Source of the DNA: Methylovirgula sp963708155
GTDB lineage: Bacteria > Pseudomonadota > Alphaproteobacteria > Rhizobiales > Beijerinckiaceae
NCBI GenBank assembly: GCA_963708155.1
Contig: OY970183.1
Coordinates: 2,170,001-2,234,000 of the forward strand
Direction of reading: 5' to 3'
Length of the DNA stretch: 64,000 nt
Positions 9,612-18,930 of this stretch are shown here, in pieces. How positions within the stretch are numbered: position 1 is the first letter of the stretch; each line of letters begins with the position of its first letter. The notes under the pieces are model-generated. The model was not told where the DNA came from. It worked only from the letters and a program-made list of their open reading frames with translations, and did not search any database. A program made the position numbers and the translations under genes.

Positions 9612-10823
9612 ATGAGCAACAAGCCGCGGAGCCCCGGCCGCCATTTCCTGCAAATTCCAGGCCCCACACCGATCCCCGATCCCGTGCTGCGCGCGATCGA
9701 CCAGCCGGTCATCGACCACCGCGGCCCGGCGTTCCAGAAGCTTTCGAAGCGCGTCCTCGAAAAGGTCAAGGCTCCCTTCAAGACCAAGAATCCGGTCATC
9801 ATCTTTCCGTCCTCGGGCACCGGCGGTTGGGAAGCGGCGCTCGTCAACACCCTGTCCCCCGGCGACAAGGTTCTCATGTTTGAGACCGGCCAGTTCGCTT
9901 CGCTCTGGAACACGATGGCGAAAAGCCTCGGCCTGAAGCCGGAGTTCATTGAGTCCGATTGGCGGATCGGTGCCGACCCGGCCCAGATCAAGGAACGCCT
10001 CAAGGCCGACAAGAACCACGAGATCAAGGCCGTCTGCGTCGTTCATAACGAGACGGCCAGCGGCACGACCTCGCCACTGCAGGAAATCCGTCAGGTGCTC
10101 GACGAGTTGAAGCATCCGGCTTTGTTCTTCGTCGACGCCGTGTCGTCGCTCGCTTCCATCGATCTGCGTCACGACGAATGGGGCATCGACGTCACCATCG
10201 CCGGCTCGCAGAAGGGCCTGATGCTGCCGGCGGGGCTTGGCTTCAACGCCATCAGCCAGAAGGCGCTCGAAGCCTCGAAGAAGTCGGGCTTTGCCAAGTC
10301 CTATTGGTCTTGGGCCGACATGCTCGCCAACAATGCCAATGGCTTCTTCCCCTATACGCCGGCGACGAACCTCCTCTACGGCCTCGACGTTGCGCTCGAT
10401 CTTCTCGAGCAAGAGGGTTACGACCGCGTCTTCGCGCGTCACCTGCGCCACGGCGAAGCAACCCGCCGCGCCGTCGTTGCCTGGGGTCTCGAAGTGCTCT
10501 GCAAGGATCCGAAGTACTATTCGCCGGTCGTCACCTCGGTGCTGTTGCCGCCGGGTCATGATGCCGACGCGTTCCGCGCCATCGCGCTCGAGAACTTCGA
10601 CATTTCGCTCGGCACCGGCCTCGGCCGCGTCGCCGGCAAGGTGTTCCGTATCGGCCATCTTGCCGACACGAACGATCTGACGATCCTCGGCGCGCTCAGC
10701 GGCGTCGAGATGAGCCTTGAGCTCGCCGGCATCCCGCACAAGAAGGGCGGCGTCCAGGCGGCGATCAACTACCTTGCCCAGCAGGCAAAGGATCCGTCGC
10801 ACAAGCTCGCAGCGGCGGAATAA
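9612..10823 (+). CDS. sgaA: Serine-glyoxylate aminotransferase
   Basis: A PLP-dependent class V aminotransferase (403 residues) that converts serine and glyoxylate to hydroxypyruvate and glycine, a key step of the serine cycle for one-carbon assimilation. The N-terminal IPGPTPIPDPV motif, FPSSGTGGWEAAL for phosphate binding, VDAVSSLAS and the PLP lysine in AGSQKGLMLPAG (about residue 201) are all visible. The ATG is preceded by TTGGAGA. The gene stands alone and is followed by a GC-rich hairpin. Its presence suggests a methylotroph when combined with the Fae paralogue further right. Confidence 0.94.
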   Translation: MSNKPRSPGRHFLQIPGPTPIPDPVLRAIDQPVIDHRGPAFQKLSKRVLEKVKAPFKTKNPVIIFPSSGTGGWEAALVNTLSPGDKVLMFETGQFASLWNTMAKSLGLKPEFIESDWRIGADPAQIKERLKADKNHEIKAVCVVHNETASGTTSPLQEIRQVLDELKHPALFFVDAVSSLASIDLRHDEWGIDVTIAGSQKGLMLPAGLGFNAISQKALEASKKSGFAKSYWSWADMLANNANGFFPYTPATNLLYGLDVALDLLEQEGYDRVFARHLRHGEATRRAVVAWGLEVLCKDPKYYSPVVTSVLLPPGHDADAFRAIALENFDISLGTGLGRVAGKVFRIGHLADTNDLTILGALSGVEMSLELAGIPHKKGGVQAAINYLAQQAKDPSHKLAAAE

Positions 10824-10833
10824 AATTTTAGGA

Positions 10834-10864
10834 GCGGGCGGTGCACAAGCGCCGCCCGCGCTTT
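10834..10864 (+). terminator. Probable terminator after sgaA
   Basis: GCGGGCGG at 10834-10841 pairs with CCGCCCGC at 10852-10859 around a 10-base loop, followed by GCTTTAT. The T-run is short, so termination strength is uncertain. Confidence 0.5.
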
Positions 10865-10898
10865 ATGCTGGCCTTCATCTTCTGCATGAAGAGCAGCC

Positions 10899-12478
10899 GT
10901 GGGCGCACAAACTGAAAATCAGGACGAAATATTCGCGTTTCTTGCGAAGCCCGCGGCCTATGGCCTTGCTGAATTCAGCCAAAAATTCAATAAAGCGCAT
11001 AGATACGCACGGCGCCGTGGTGTTTCTCGCTGGGCCGGACGCCTATAAGGTCAAGCGCGCGATCTATTATCCTTTCATGGATTTCTCGACGCTTGGAAAG
11101 CGCCGCGCCGCTGCCGAGAACGAGATTCGGGTCAATCGCCCGAACGCACCGGACATTTATCTCGAAGTTCTGCCGATCCGGCGTACGCCGCAGGGTCTTC
11201 GCCTGGGTGGTGAAGATGGCGACATTATCGAATGGGCAGTCCATTCCCGCCGTTTCGACGACGACAAGACGCTCGACAAGCTCGCACGGCGCGGCGAACT
11301 CGATCTTGCGACCGCCGCCCGGCTTGCCGAGGCCATTTCCGCCGCCCACGCGCGCGCGCCGCGCCATGAACGGCGCACGGCGGAGAGATTCTGCGGCTGG
11401 ATGACCGACACGCTCGACGGGCTCGCCGCGTCGGCGGCCTTTCCCGCCGCCGCGGTCGCGGATTTGCGGGCGCAGTTTCTGGCCGCCTATTCGGCCGTTG
11501 CGCCGTTGCTTGAAAGGCGGGAAGCGCAAGGCAAGGTGCGCCGCTGCCACGGCGACCTTCACTTGCGCAACATCGTCCTCGAAGCCGGTGGGCCCGTTCT
11601 GTTTGACGCGATCGAATTCGACGATGGGCTGGCGACCATCGACATTCTCTACGACCTCGCCTTCGTGCTGATGGATTTCTGGCAAAGAGGGCTGCGCGAC
11701 CACGCCAATCTCCTCTTCAACCGCTATTTGTGGCGCGCGCCTGAAGTTGAGCAGGAGCTTGAAGGACTGGCGGCGCTGCCGCTGTTTCTGGCGCTGCGGG
11801 CCGCAATTCGCGCACTGGTGACGGCGGCGCTGTCCGATCTCGATGCCGGGGATCACAGCGCCGAGGCGCGGCAATTCTTGGGTGCGGCGGAAGATTTTCT
11901 GCGCCCGCAAGTGGCGCGGCTTGTCGCGGTCGGCGGCTTCTCCGGCACCGGCAAGAGTACGCTGGCGGCGGCGCTGGCGAGCGGCCTCGGCCATGCCCCG
12001 GGCGCTGTGCATCTGCGCAGCGATATCGAGCGCAAGCGCCTCTTCGGCGCGGATGAATTCGCGTCGCTGCCGCAGGAGGGCTACCGGCCGGAGGTGACTG
12101 CGCAGGTATATGCGCGGCTGCTCGCGCCTGGCCGAGATCGCTTTGCAGGCCGGCCACAGCGTCATCGTCGATGCGGTCCACGCGAAGCCCGAGGAGCGCG
12201 ATGCGCTTGCAGCGCTCGCCGCGCGGCTTGGCGTCGCCTTCAAGGGCTTCTGGCTGGAGGCGCCGGTCGAGACGCTCGTCGCACGGGTCGAGGCGCGTCA
12301 GAACGATGCCTCCGACGCGCGCGAAGCCGTCGTCCGCCAGCAGGTCGCGCGCCCGCTTGGTGCGCTCGACTGGGCTCGGCTCGATGCCAGCCAACCCCTC
12401 CAGAGCCTGGTGGAGGCCGCACGCGCGGCGCTCAAGCCTGCCGGGCTTTCCGATCGCGTCGAATCGGGCGATCGATAG
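10899..12478 (+). CDS. Aminoglycoside-phosphotransferase-like / P-loop kinase fusion, two frameshifts
   Basis: A two-domain protein of about 525 residues once frames are repaired. The first half is a phosphotransferase-like domain with the catalytic-loop motif CHGDLHLRNIV and FDAIEFDD. The second half is a P-loop kinase-like domain with GGFSGTGKSTLAA. This fusion family is common in proteobacteria; its substrate is not known. The probable start is GTG at 10899, giving GAQTENQDEIFAFLAKPAAYGLAE. The frame then breaks at GAATTC (10971-10976) and resumes as IKRIDTHGAVVFLAGP. A second break lies near 12121-12130, where one extra C separates QVYARLLA from LAEIALQAGHS. I regard both as likely sequencing errors, though a true pseudogene is possible. 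Confidence 0.78.
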
Positions 12479-12498
12479 AAATCGCGCCGATTCAAAAA

Positions 12499-13488
12499 CT
12501 AATGCGGCGGGATCAGCACCGCGGCGCCGTGCAGCCGCCCGTGGCGCAGATCCGCCAGCGCCTCGTTGGCGCGGTCGAGCGGGTAGGGGGTCGTATAGGT
12601 CTTGATGCCGGCGCCTGCCGCGATTTTCAGGAAATCCAGCCCGTCCTGGCGCGTGAGATTGGCGACGGAAAAGAGCTTCCGCTCTTCCCACAGGAGATCG
12701 TAGGGGAATTCCGGAATATTGCTCATGTGGATGCCGGCGCAGACGACAGTGCCGCCCTTTTTCACCGCGGCCAGGGCCAGCGGCACGAGCGGGCCGACCG
12801 GCGCGTAGATGATCGCCGCGTCGAGCTTCTCCGGCGGCGGCTGGTCTGAACCGCCCGCCCAGACCGCGCCGAGGCTGCGCGCGAAGTTCTGCGTCGCGCC
12901 ATCGCCGGGACTGGTGAAGGCGAAAATCCGGCGTCCGAGTTTTATCGCCACCTGCGCAATGATATGCGCCGCCGCGCCGAAGCCGTAGAGCCCAAGCGTC
13001 TCGCCTTCGCCCGCCATGACATAGGAGCGCCAGCCGATGAGCCCGGCGCAGAGCAGGGGCGCCAATTCCTGATCCGAGCCCTGTTCGCCGAGCGGGAAGG
13101 TGTAATGGGCGTCGGCGATCGCATGGGTCGCGAAGCCGCCGTTGCGCGTATAGCCGGTGAAGATCGGCGTGTCGCAAAGGTTTTCCCGGCCGCTCAGGCA
13201 ATAGGGACAATGGCCGCAGGTATGGCCAAGCCAGGGAATGCCGACGCGCTCGCCGAGGCTGAGGCCGCTCACATTGGGGCCGATCGCATCGATGCGTCCG
13301 ACGATCTCATGCCCGGGGACGATCGGCACATGCGGATTTGGCAATTCCCCATCGACGACATGGAGATCGGTGCGGCAGACGCCGCAGGCACCGACGCGCA
13401 CACGAATCTGGCCGGTCGCGGGCTGCGGATCCGGCAAGTCCTCGTAGACAAGCGGTGTGCCGATCTTATGCAGGACCATAGCTTTCAT
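12499..13488 (-). CDS. Zinc-dependent alcohol dehydrogenase family protein
   Basis: A 329-residue medium-chain dehydrogenase. The catalytic zinc ligands are in CGVCRTDLH and PGHE, the structural zinc cysteines in CGHCPYCLSGRENLC, and the Rossmann nucleotide loop in LGLYGFGAAAHII. It resembles AdhA-type enzymes that oxidise primary alcohols or reduce aldehydes with NAD(P). The substrate cannot be told from sequence alone. The start at MKAMVLHK matches the family; an ATG nine codons upstream is unlikely. It converges on the kinase fusion gene. Confidence 0.88.
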   Translation of the reverse strand: MKAMVLHKIGTPLVYEDLPDPQPATGQIRVRVGACGVCRTDLHVVDGELPNPHVPIVPGHEIVGRIDAIGPNVSGLSLGERVGIPWLGHTCGHCPYCLSGRENLCDTPIFTGYTRNGGFATHAIADAHYTFPLGEQGSDQELAPLLCAGLIGWRSYVMAGEGETLGLYGFGAAAHIIAQVAIKLGRRIFAFTSPGDGATQNFARSLGAVWAGGSDQPPPEKLDAAIIYAPVGPLVPLALAAVKKGGTVVCAGIHMSNIPEFPYDLLWEERKLFSVANLTRQDGLDFLKIAAGAGIKTYTTPYPLDRANEALADLRHGRLHGAAVLIPPH

Positions 13489-13717
13489 GCGAAATGTTCC
13501 GAAGATCGCAGCCAATGTTTGCGAGGTGAATTTTTCGTCACATCGCTTGAATATACTCGCTTGTAGACGAGTTAAATTCTGAGGCTAGAATAAAGCAACA
13601 GGCGTTGAAGCGAGGGCTAAGCTGCCACGCTGATGGCACCGCCCCGCCGCCTTGATATCGGCAATCCATCTATCCGCGATCCAAACGTGCAGAATGTCAT
13701 GCCCGATGGAGGATGTT

Positions 13718-14029
13718 ATGGGAACGCAGACTATCGGATCTGAAGTTCACGACGCACAGAGCAAGTTTTTGGCGGCGACGACGCCGTTTCAGGAAGTGTG
13801 GCGGCAAACCTGGGTCGAATGGCCGGTCGTCGTAGCGTCGGAATCGTTGCGCTTCGCCGCGCACCGGCTCCGCGCGCACAGCGATTATTTCGGCAAGTTG
13901 CAAAGTTGTGGTTCGGTGCCCGAAATTATCGAAGCGCATTCGAGCTTCGTGCGCGGTGCTTTCGATGATTACGGCGCGGAAGCCAGCAAAGTGATCAAGG
14001 ACGTCACGCGGAGCGCATCAGCCATTTAG
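13718..14029 (+). CDS. Phasin-like protein
   Basis: A 103-residue helical protein. The stretches PFQEVWRQTWVEWP, ASESLRFAAHRLRAHSDYFGKLQSCG and HSSFVRGAFDDYGAEASKVIKDV resemble phasins, which coat polyhydroxyalkanoate granules or act as general helical chaperone-like proteins. The ATG at 13718 follows GGAGGA; an earlier in-frame ATG lacks a binding site. No PHA genes are nearby, so the assignment is by sequence character only. Confidence 0.7.
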   Translation: MGTQTIGSEVHDAQSKFLAATTPFQEVWRQTWVEWPVVVASESLRFAAHRLRAHSDYFGKLQSCGSVPEIIEAHSSFVRGAFDDYGAEASKVIKDVTRSASAI

Positions 14030-14192
14030 TCCGCTTGCGAACGGCGGGACAAATGGCCCGGGACGAAGCCGCGTTCTTGCTCTGCAAAATCCCGGGTTCC
14101 GGCGTGCCGCGCATTGCCGCCTCCACGCGCCGGTCCGGTTGATTTGGCGGATGGCCTTCAAGGCATTGAAATGTTGTGGCTTAGGAGGTTTC

Positions 14193-14342
14193 GTGAACCG
14201 GGAGAGCGCCGCGCGGTCCGGCCGCAAACCAAATGCAGAAAACCAACGGCTTTTGACCCCGTACGCTTGCGTCTCAGATTGCACTGCGGTAGGGAACGCC
14301 AGACTGGAACTAGAAGTCTTCCAGCCTACCCGCCTAGGCTAG
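14193..14342 (+). CDS. Candidate 49-residue leader ORF before nuoA
   Basis: A GTG-started open frame preceded by TTAGGAGG (spacing about 4 bases), ending 7 bases before the nuoA ATG. nuoA itself has no clear ribosome binding site. Translation of this frame might therefore feed ribosomes to nuoA. The predicted peptide has no recognisable domain and could be chance. The rest of the 14030-14349 gap holds no supported gene. Confidence 0.25.
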   Translation: MNRESAARSGRKPNAENQRLLTPYACVSDCTAVGNARLELEVFQPTRLG

Positions 14343-14349
14343 TTCGACC

Positions 14350-14715
14350 ATGCCAAACCTGCTCAGCCAATATCTGCCGCTCGTCATCTTCATGGCCGTT
14401 GCGGCGGTCATCAGCGGGGCCCTGGCAGTGGCTCCATTTTTGCTAGCCTTCAAAGCGCCAGATAGCGAAAAACTTTCCGCCTACGAGTGCGGCTTCAATG
14501 CGTTTGACGATGCGCGGATGAAATTCGACATCCGGTTTTATCTCGTTTCTCTGCTCTTCATTATCTTCGATCTCGAAGTCGCCTTTCTCTTTCCCTGGGC
14601 GCTGGCGTTCAAGGCGGTTGGCGCGGCGGGCTTCTGGGCCGTCATGATCTTCCTCGGGGTGTTGACCATCGGCTTCGTCTACGAGTGGAAGAAGGGAGCC
14701 CTGGAATGGGATTGA
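14350..14715 (+). CDS. nuoA: NADH-quinone oxidoreductase subunit A
   Basis: Small membrane subunit of proton-pumping complex I (121 residues, typical). Three transmembrane helices are visible (about 7-30, 60-85, 90-110). The conserved loop KLSAYECGFNAFDDARMKFDIRFYLV carries the YECG motif near the quinone site. The gene opens the nuo operon and its end overlaps the nuoB start by 10 bases. Confidence 0.97.
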   Translation: MPNLLSQYLPLVIFMAVAAVISGALAVAPFLLAFKAPDSEKLSAYECGFNAFDDARMKFDIRFYLVSLLFIIFDLEVAFLFPWALAFKAVGAAGFWAVMIFLGVLTIGFVYEWKKGALEWD

Positions 14716-15281
14716 ACGCCTCGTTCGAAACCGGCGGCGGCTCCGGACCGCTCGTTCATCCCACGACCGGCAAGCCGGTGCGGGCGGATGATCCGACCTT
14801 TCTTTCCATCAGCAACGAGCTGGCCGACAAGGGTATGCTGGTGACGAGCGCCGACGCGCTGATCACCTGGGCGCGCACCGGCTCGCTGATGTGGATGACC
14901 TTCGGCCTCGCCTGCTGCGCGGTCGAGATGATGCAGGTGTCGATGCCGCGCTATGACGTGGAGCGGTTCGGCTTCGCGCCGCGCGCCTCGCCGCGGCAGA
15001 GCGACGTGATGATCGTTGCCGGCACGCTGACCAACAAGATGGCGCCCGCCTTGCGCAAGGTCTATGACCAGATGCCCGAGCCGCGCTATGTCATCTCGAT
15101 GGGTTCCTGCGCCAACGGCGGCGGCTATTACCATTATTCCTATTCGGTGGTGCGCGGCTGCGATCGGGTCGTGCCTGTCGATATTTATGTGCCGGGCTGT
15201 CCCCCCTCGGCCGAGGCGCTGCTTTATGGCGTTCTTTTGCTCCAGAAAAAGATACGCCGTACGGGCACGATCGAGCGCTAG
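14706..15281 (+). CDS. nuoB: NADH-quinone oxidoreductase subunit B
   Basis: Peripheral-arm subunit holding the terminal 4Fe-4S cluster N2, which passes electrons to quinone. The cluster cysteines are seen in GLACCAVEMM, MGSCANGGGYY and VPGCPPSAE. The start at MGLNASF (191 residues) overlaps the end of nuoA, consistent with translational coupling. An upstream in-frame ATG at 14685 would lie further inside nuoA and is less likely. Confidence 0.97.
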   Translation: MGLNASFETGGGSGPLVHPTTGKPVRADDPTFLSISNELADKGMLVTSADALITWARTGSLMWMTFGLACCAVEMMQVSMPRYDVERFGFAPRASPRQSDVMIVAGTLTNKMAPALRKVYDQMPEPRYVISMGSCANGGGYYHYSYSVVRGCDRVVPVDIYVPGCPPSAEALLYGVLLLQKKIRRTGTIER

Positions 15282-15298
15282 GCGGAAGGATTGCGCGG

Positions 15299-15940
15299 AT
15301 GAGCGATGAGCTTGAGGCCCTCGGGACTGCGATCGCCGCCGCGCTTCCCGGCGCTATCAGCGCCAGCACTTATGCCTATGGCGAGCTGACGCTTGATGTC
15401 GCGCTGGAGCGGCTGATCGAGACGGTGCGCTATCTGCGCGACGACCCCTCCTGCCTCTTCGTTTCCTTCATCGATCTCACTGCCGTCGATTATCCGACCC
15501 GCGTGCCGCGTTTCGATGTCGTCGTCCATCTTCTCTCGCCGAGCTACAACCGGCGGATTCGGGTCAAGGTCGCGACCGACGAGGACACGCCAGTGCCCTC
15601 GCTGACGGCGCTTTACCCCGCCGCCAACTGGTATGAGCGCGAAACCTATGACCTTTTCGGCATCTTGTTCTCGGGCCATCCGGATCTCCGCCGCATCCTG
15701 ACCGACTACGGTTTCGAGGGTCATCCGCTGCGCAAGGATTTCCCGATGACCGGCTATGTCGAGGTTCGCTACGACGATGCCGAAAAGCGCGTCGTCTATG
15801 AGCCGGTCAATCTGCGGCAGGAATTCCGCAGCTTCGACTTTCTCTCGCCCTGGGAGGGCGCGGTCGATTACGTGCTCCCCGGCGACGAGAAGGCGAGCAA
15901 AGAGCCGTCCGCCCCAGCCCCGCAAGTCAAGCCGCAATGA
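15299..15940 (+). CDS. nuoC: NADH-quinone oxidoreductase subunit C
   Basis: Peripheral-arm 30-kDa subunit of complex I (213 residues). The family signature NWYERETYDLFGILFSGHPDLRRILTDYGF is present in the middle (about residues 110-140), followed by GHPLRKDFPMTGYVEVRY. The C terminus is Pro/Ala-rich. The ATG is preceded by GGAAGGA and the stop overlaps the nuoD start (ATGA). Confidence 0.97.
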   Translation: MSDELEALGTAIAAALPGAISASTYAYGELTLDVALERLIETVRYLRDDPSCLFVSFIDLTAVDYPTRVPRFDVVVHLLSPSYNRRIRVKVATDEDTPVPSLTALYPAANWYERETYDLFGILFSGHPDLRRILTDYGFEGHPLRKDFPMTGYVEVRYDDAEKRVVYEPVNLRQEFRSFDFLSPWEGAVDYVLPGDEKASKEPSAPAPQVKPQ

Positions 15941-17124
15941 CCGATCAGAACGTCCGCAATTTCTCGATCAATTTCGGCCCGCAACATCCGGCGGCGCATG
16001 GCGTTCTGCGGCTTGTGCTCGAGCTCGATGGCGAGGTCGTCGAGCGCGTCGATCCGCATATCGGCCTGCTTCATCGCGGCACCGAGAAGCTGATCGAGGC
16101 GCGCACCTATCTCCAGAACGTGCCCTATTTCGATAGGCTCGATTATGTCGCGCCGATGAATCAGGAGCACGCCTTCTGTCTGGCGGTCGAAAAGCTGCTG
16201 GGCGTCGAGGTGCCGCGCCGGGCGCAATTGATCCGTGTGCTCTATTCCGAGATCGGCCGCATTCTCTCGCATCTTCTCAACGTCACGACGCAGGCGATGG
16301 ACGTCGGCGCATTGACGCCGCCGCTGTGGGGCTTCGAGGAACGCGAGAAGCTCATGGTCTTTTATGAGCGCGCGTCCGGCTCGCGCATGCACGCGGCGTA
16401 TTTCCGCCCGGGCGGTGTACATCAGGATCTGCCGCCGGAACTCGTCGCGGATATCGGCGCCTGGTGCGACCCATTTCTCAAGGTGCTTGACGATCTGCAG
16501 GAGCTTTTCATTGAGAATCGCATCTTCAAGCAGCGCAACGTCGATATCGGCGTTGTGAGCCTTGAAGATTGTTGGCGCTGGGGCTTCTCCGGCGTGATGG
16601 TGCGCGGCTCCGGCGCGCCGTGGGATTTGCGCAAGGCGCAGCCCTATGAATGTTACGAGGAAATGGACTTCGACATTCCCGTCGGGCTGCATGGCGACAA
16701 TTACGATCGCCAGGTGATCCGCATGGAGGAGATGCGCCAAGCCACCAAGATCATGAAACAATGCGTCGAGAAGCTCTCCTCGGCAGGCGGGCAGGGGCCG
16801 ATCAATGTGCAAGGCAAGATTTCGCCGCCGTCGCGTGAAGGAATGAAGCGCTCGATGGAAGCTTTGATCCATCATTTCAAGCTCTATACTGAGGGCGTCC
16901 ACGTCCCCGCTGGCGAAGTCTATGCCGCGGTTGAGGCACCGAAGGGCGAATTCGGCGTCTACCTCGTCTCCGACGGCACCAATAAGCCCTATCGCTGCAA
17001 GATCCGCGCGCCCGGTTTCGCGCATCTGCAGGCGATGGATTTCCTCTGCCGCAAGACCATGCTCGCGGATGTCAGCGCCATCCTCGGCTCGATCGACATC
17101 GTGTTTGGGGAGGTTGATCGATGA
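15937..17124 (+). CDS. nuoD: NADH-quinone oxidoreductase subunit D
   Basis: The 49-kDa subunit (395 residues) that with NuoB forms the quinone-binding pocket of complex I. The N-terminal FGPQHPAAHGVLRLVLELDGE and HIGLLHRGTEKLIE motifs are intact, as is the C-terminal DIVFGEVDR. It is coupled upstream to nuoC. Unusually, its stop codon overlaps the start of a methyltransferase gene rather than nuoE. Confidence 0.98.
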   Translation: MTDQNVRNFSINFGPQHPAAHGVLRLVLELDGEVVERVDPHIGLLHRGTEKLIEARTYLQNVPYFDRLDYVAPMNQEHAFCLAVEKLLGVEVPRRAQLIRVLYSEIGRILSHLLNVTTQAMDVGALTPPLWGFEEREKLMVFYERASGSRMHAAYFRPGGVHQDLPPELVADIGAWCDPFLKVLDDLQELFIENRIFKQRNVDIGVVSLEDCWRWGFSGVMVRGSGAPWDLRKAQPYECYEEMDFDIPVGLHGDNYDRQVIRMEEMRQATKIMKQCVEKLSSAGGQGPINVQGKISPPSREGMKRSMEALIHHFKLYTEGVHVPAGEVYAAVEAPKGEFGVYLVSDGTNKPYRCKIRAPGFAHLQAMDFLCRKTMLADVSAILGSIDIVFGEVDR

Positions 17125-18069
17125 ATGAGCAGCAGCCGATCATCTTCGACCGTGCCACCGGCCGTCTTGAGGGCGCGACGCCCGCCGAGCGTGGCGTCAT
17201 GCTCGTGCTTCAGGCGGGTGCGAAGATCTGCCTGCGGTTCAACATTCGCGGGTTCTCGATCGGCGTGCGCGTCATTTCATCGATGTTGAAGCCGCGCGAC
17301 ATGATCGTTCTGCTTGGCGAGGACGCGCGTTTTATCGTTCCGTTCGCTGATTTCCTACTGGAGCTGGCTGGTCGATCGGAACTTCATTTACGAAGACGAG
17401 ATCGAGCGTTTTCTCAGAAGCGTCGCCGATGTCGATTATCACTTCGTCGATGGCGGGGCGAACTTCGGCTTCTGGTCTGTGCTGGTCTCAAGCCGTCCAT
17501 TCGGCAAGCACGCCGCAACAGCCATCGAAGCCTCGTCCGCGAATGTCGCATGGCTGACGCGCAACGCCGAACTGAATGACCGTCGCTTCAAGATCCTTCA
17601 CTGCGCCATCGGTTCCGAGAACGGCAGCCGCGTTCGGCTGAAGGGGACGAAACATGAGGCATTTCATGTCGAGCCGGACTCTGATGGCGATGCCGGCGAG
17701 ATCATGAACATGGTGACGCTCGATGGCCTGGTCGAGCAGGGGATCATCTCGCCGCAATATCCGCTTGTCATCAAGCTCGATGTCGAGGGGCTTGAGATCG
17801 ATGCGGTCAAGGGATGCGAACATCTTCTTGAGAGCGATACAATCCTCATTCTGGAGGAGCACGGCGGCGACCGGGACCATGTGGTTTCGCGTTTTCTGCT
17901 GAATGATGCCGCCTGCCACGTTTTCGTCTTCGATCCGGCGTGCGCGCGCTACGTGCCGCTGGACGATCTTTTGATTCTCGACCGCATCAAGGTCAATCGC
18001 GCGATCGGCTATAATGTTTTCGCCACCAAGAGCGCGTTTTGGGAAGAAAGGATCCGGTCCATCCAATGA
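17121..18069 (+). CDS. FkbM-family SAM methyltransferase inside the nuo operon (one frameshift)
   Basis: About 315 residues after frame repair. SAM-binding motif I is FVDGGANFGFW (about residue 108), and the family hallmark VIKLDVEGLEIDAVKGCEHLL (about 215) and LILEEHGGD follow. FkbM proteins are O-methyltransferases, mostly acting on sugars or secondary metabolites. The start overlaps the nuoD stop (ATGA), and nuoE begins 41 bases after its end, so it is co-transcribed and probably coupled. The frame breaks at GATTTC (17349-17354) between FAD and YWSWLVDRNFIYEDE; removing one T rejoins the two halves. The target is unknown. A complex I subunit, quinone or unrelated sugar are all possible. 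Confidence 0.82.
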
Positions 18070-18109
18070 TCACCGCTACGTCGACACCGAGCACAGCGGA
18101 ATAATTGTC

Positions 18110-18922
18110 ATGACAGTCCGACGTCTCGCCGAAGTGCAGCCAGACAGCTTCGCCTTCACGCCGGAGAGCGAGGCTTTGTGCGCCAGGGAAATCGCCAAAT
18201 ATCCCGAAGGGCGTCAGGCCTCCGCGGTGATCGCGTTGCTGTGGATCGCGCAGAAGCAACATGACGGCTGGCTGCCGAAGCCGGCGATCGAGGCCGTCGC
18301 GGCGAAGCTCGGCATGGCGCCGATCCGCGTGCTCGAGGTCGCGACCTTCTACACGATGTTCAATCTCGCGCCGGTCGGCAAATATTTCATCCAGTTCTGC
18401 GGCACGACGCCCTGCGTCCTCGCCGGCGCGGATGCGATCAAGAAAGTGCTGGAGAGGCGCATCGGCCCGCAGAGCCATGTGACGGCGGATGGACTGTTCT
18501 CCTGGCTCGAAGTCGAATGTCTCGGCGCCTGCTGCAACGCGCCGATGGTGCAGATCAACGACGATTATTACGAAGATCTGACCGAAGAGAATTTCAACAC
18601 GCTGCTCGACGCTCTCGCGGCCGGCCGTCCGGTCAAGATCGGGTCGCAAACCGGGCGTCGAACCTCGGAGCCGGCAGGAGGCCTGACGTCGCTGACAAGC
18701 CTTTACGGCGGCGACGGTTGGAGCGGCCCGCAAAGCCTGCACGAGCAGCCGAGCAAGGGCGACGCGAATGCCGCGCGCGGCGAATGGCAGATTCAGAACG
18801 AAGCGCCTGCCGAGCCCGCAAGCGAACGCATGAAGCAGGAACAAAAGCATTCCGTCGCGCAGCCGGAAAAGACCGTGGCACCGCCGCCGCCGGCGGTCGA
18901 GCCCGGTTCCGGCGAAAATTGA
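18110..18922 (+). CDS. nuoE: NADH-quinone oxidoreductase subunit E
   Basis: The 24-kDa subunit carrying a 2Fe-2S cluster (N1a) in the NADH-oxidising module. The cluster cysteines lie in CGTTPC and CLGACC. The start at MTVRRLAEVQ has GGA nine bases upstream and matches family N termini. The protein is 270 residues long because of an Ala/Pro/Glu-rich C-terminal tail of about 100 residues, a feature seen in many alphaproteobacterial NuoE. The stop is 8 bases before nuoF. Confidence 0.95.
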   Translation: MTVRRLAEVQPDSFAFTPESEALCAREIAKYPEGRQASAVIALLWIAQKQHDGWLPKPAIEAVAAKLGMAPIRVLEVATFYTMFNLAPVGKYFIQFCGTTPCVLAGADAIKKVLERRIGPQSHVTADGLFSWLEVECLGACCNAPMVQINDDYYEDLTEENFNTLLDALAAGRPVKIGSQTGRRTSEPAGGLTSLTSLYGGDGWSGPQSLHEQPSKGDANAARGEWQIQNEAPAEPASERMKQEQKHSVAQPEKTVAPPPPAVEPGSGEN

Positions 18923-18930
18923 GGTCCGCG

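Noticed and set aside
10717..12849. A 710-codon plus-strand frame through sgaA and the kinase gene
   Set aside because: Only its middle part (about 10980-12120) is real coding sequence; the start lies in the wrong frame of sgaA and the end runs into the antisense of the alcohol dehydrogenase.
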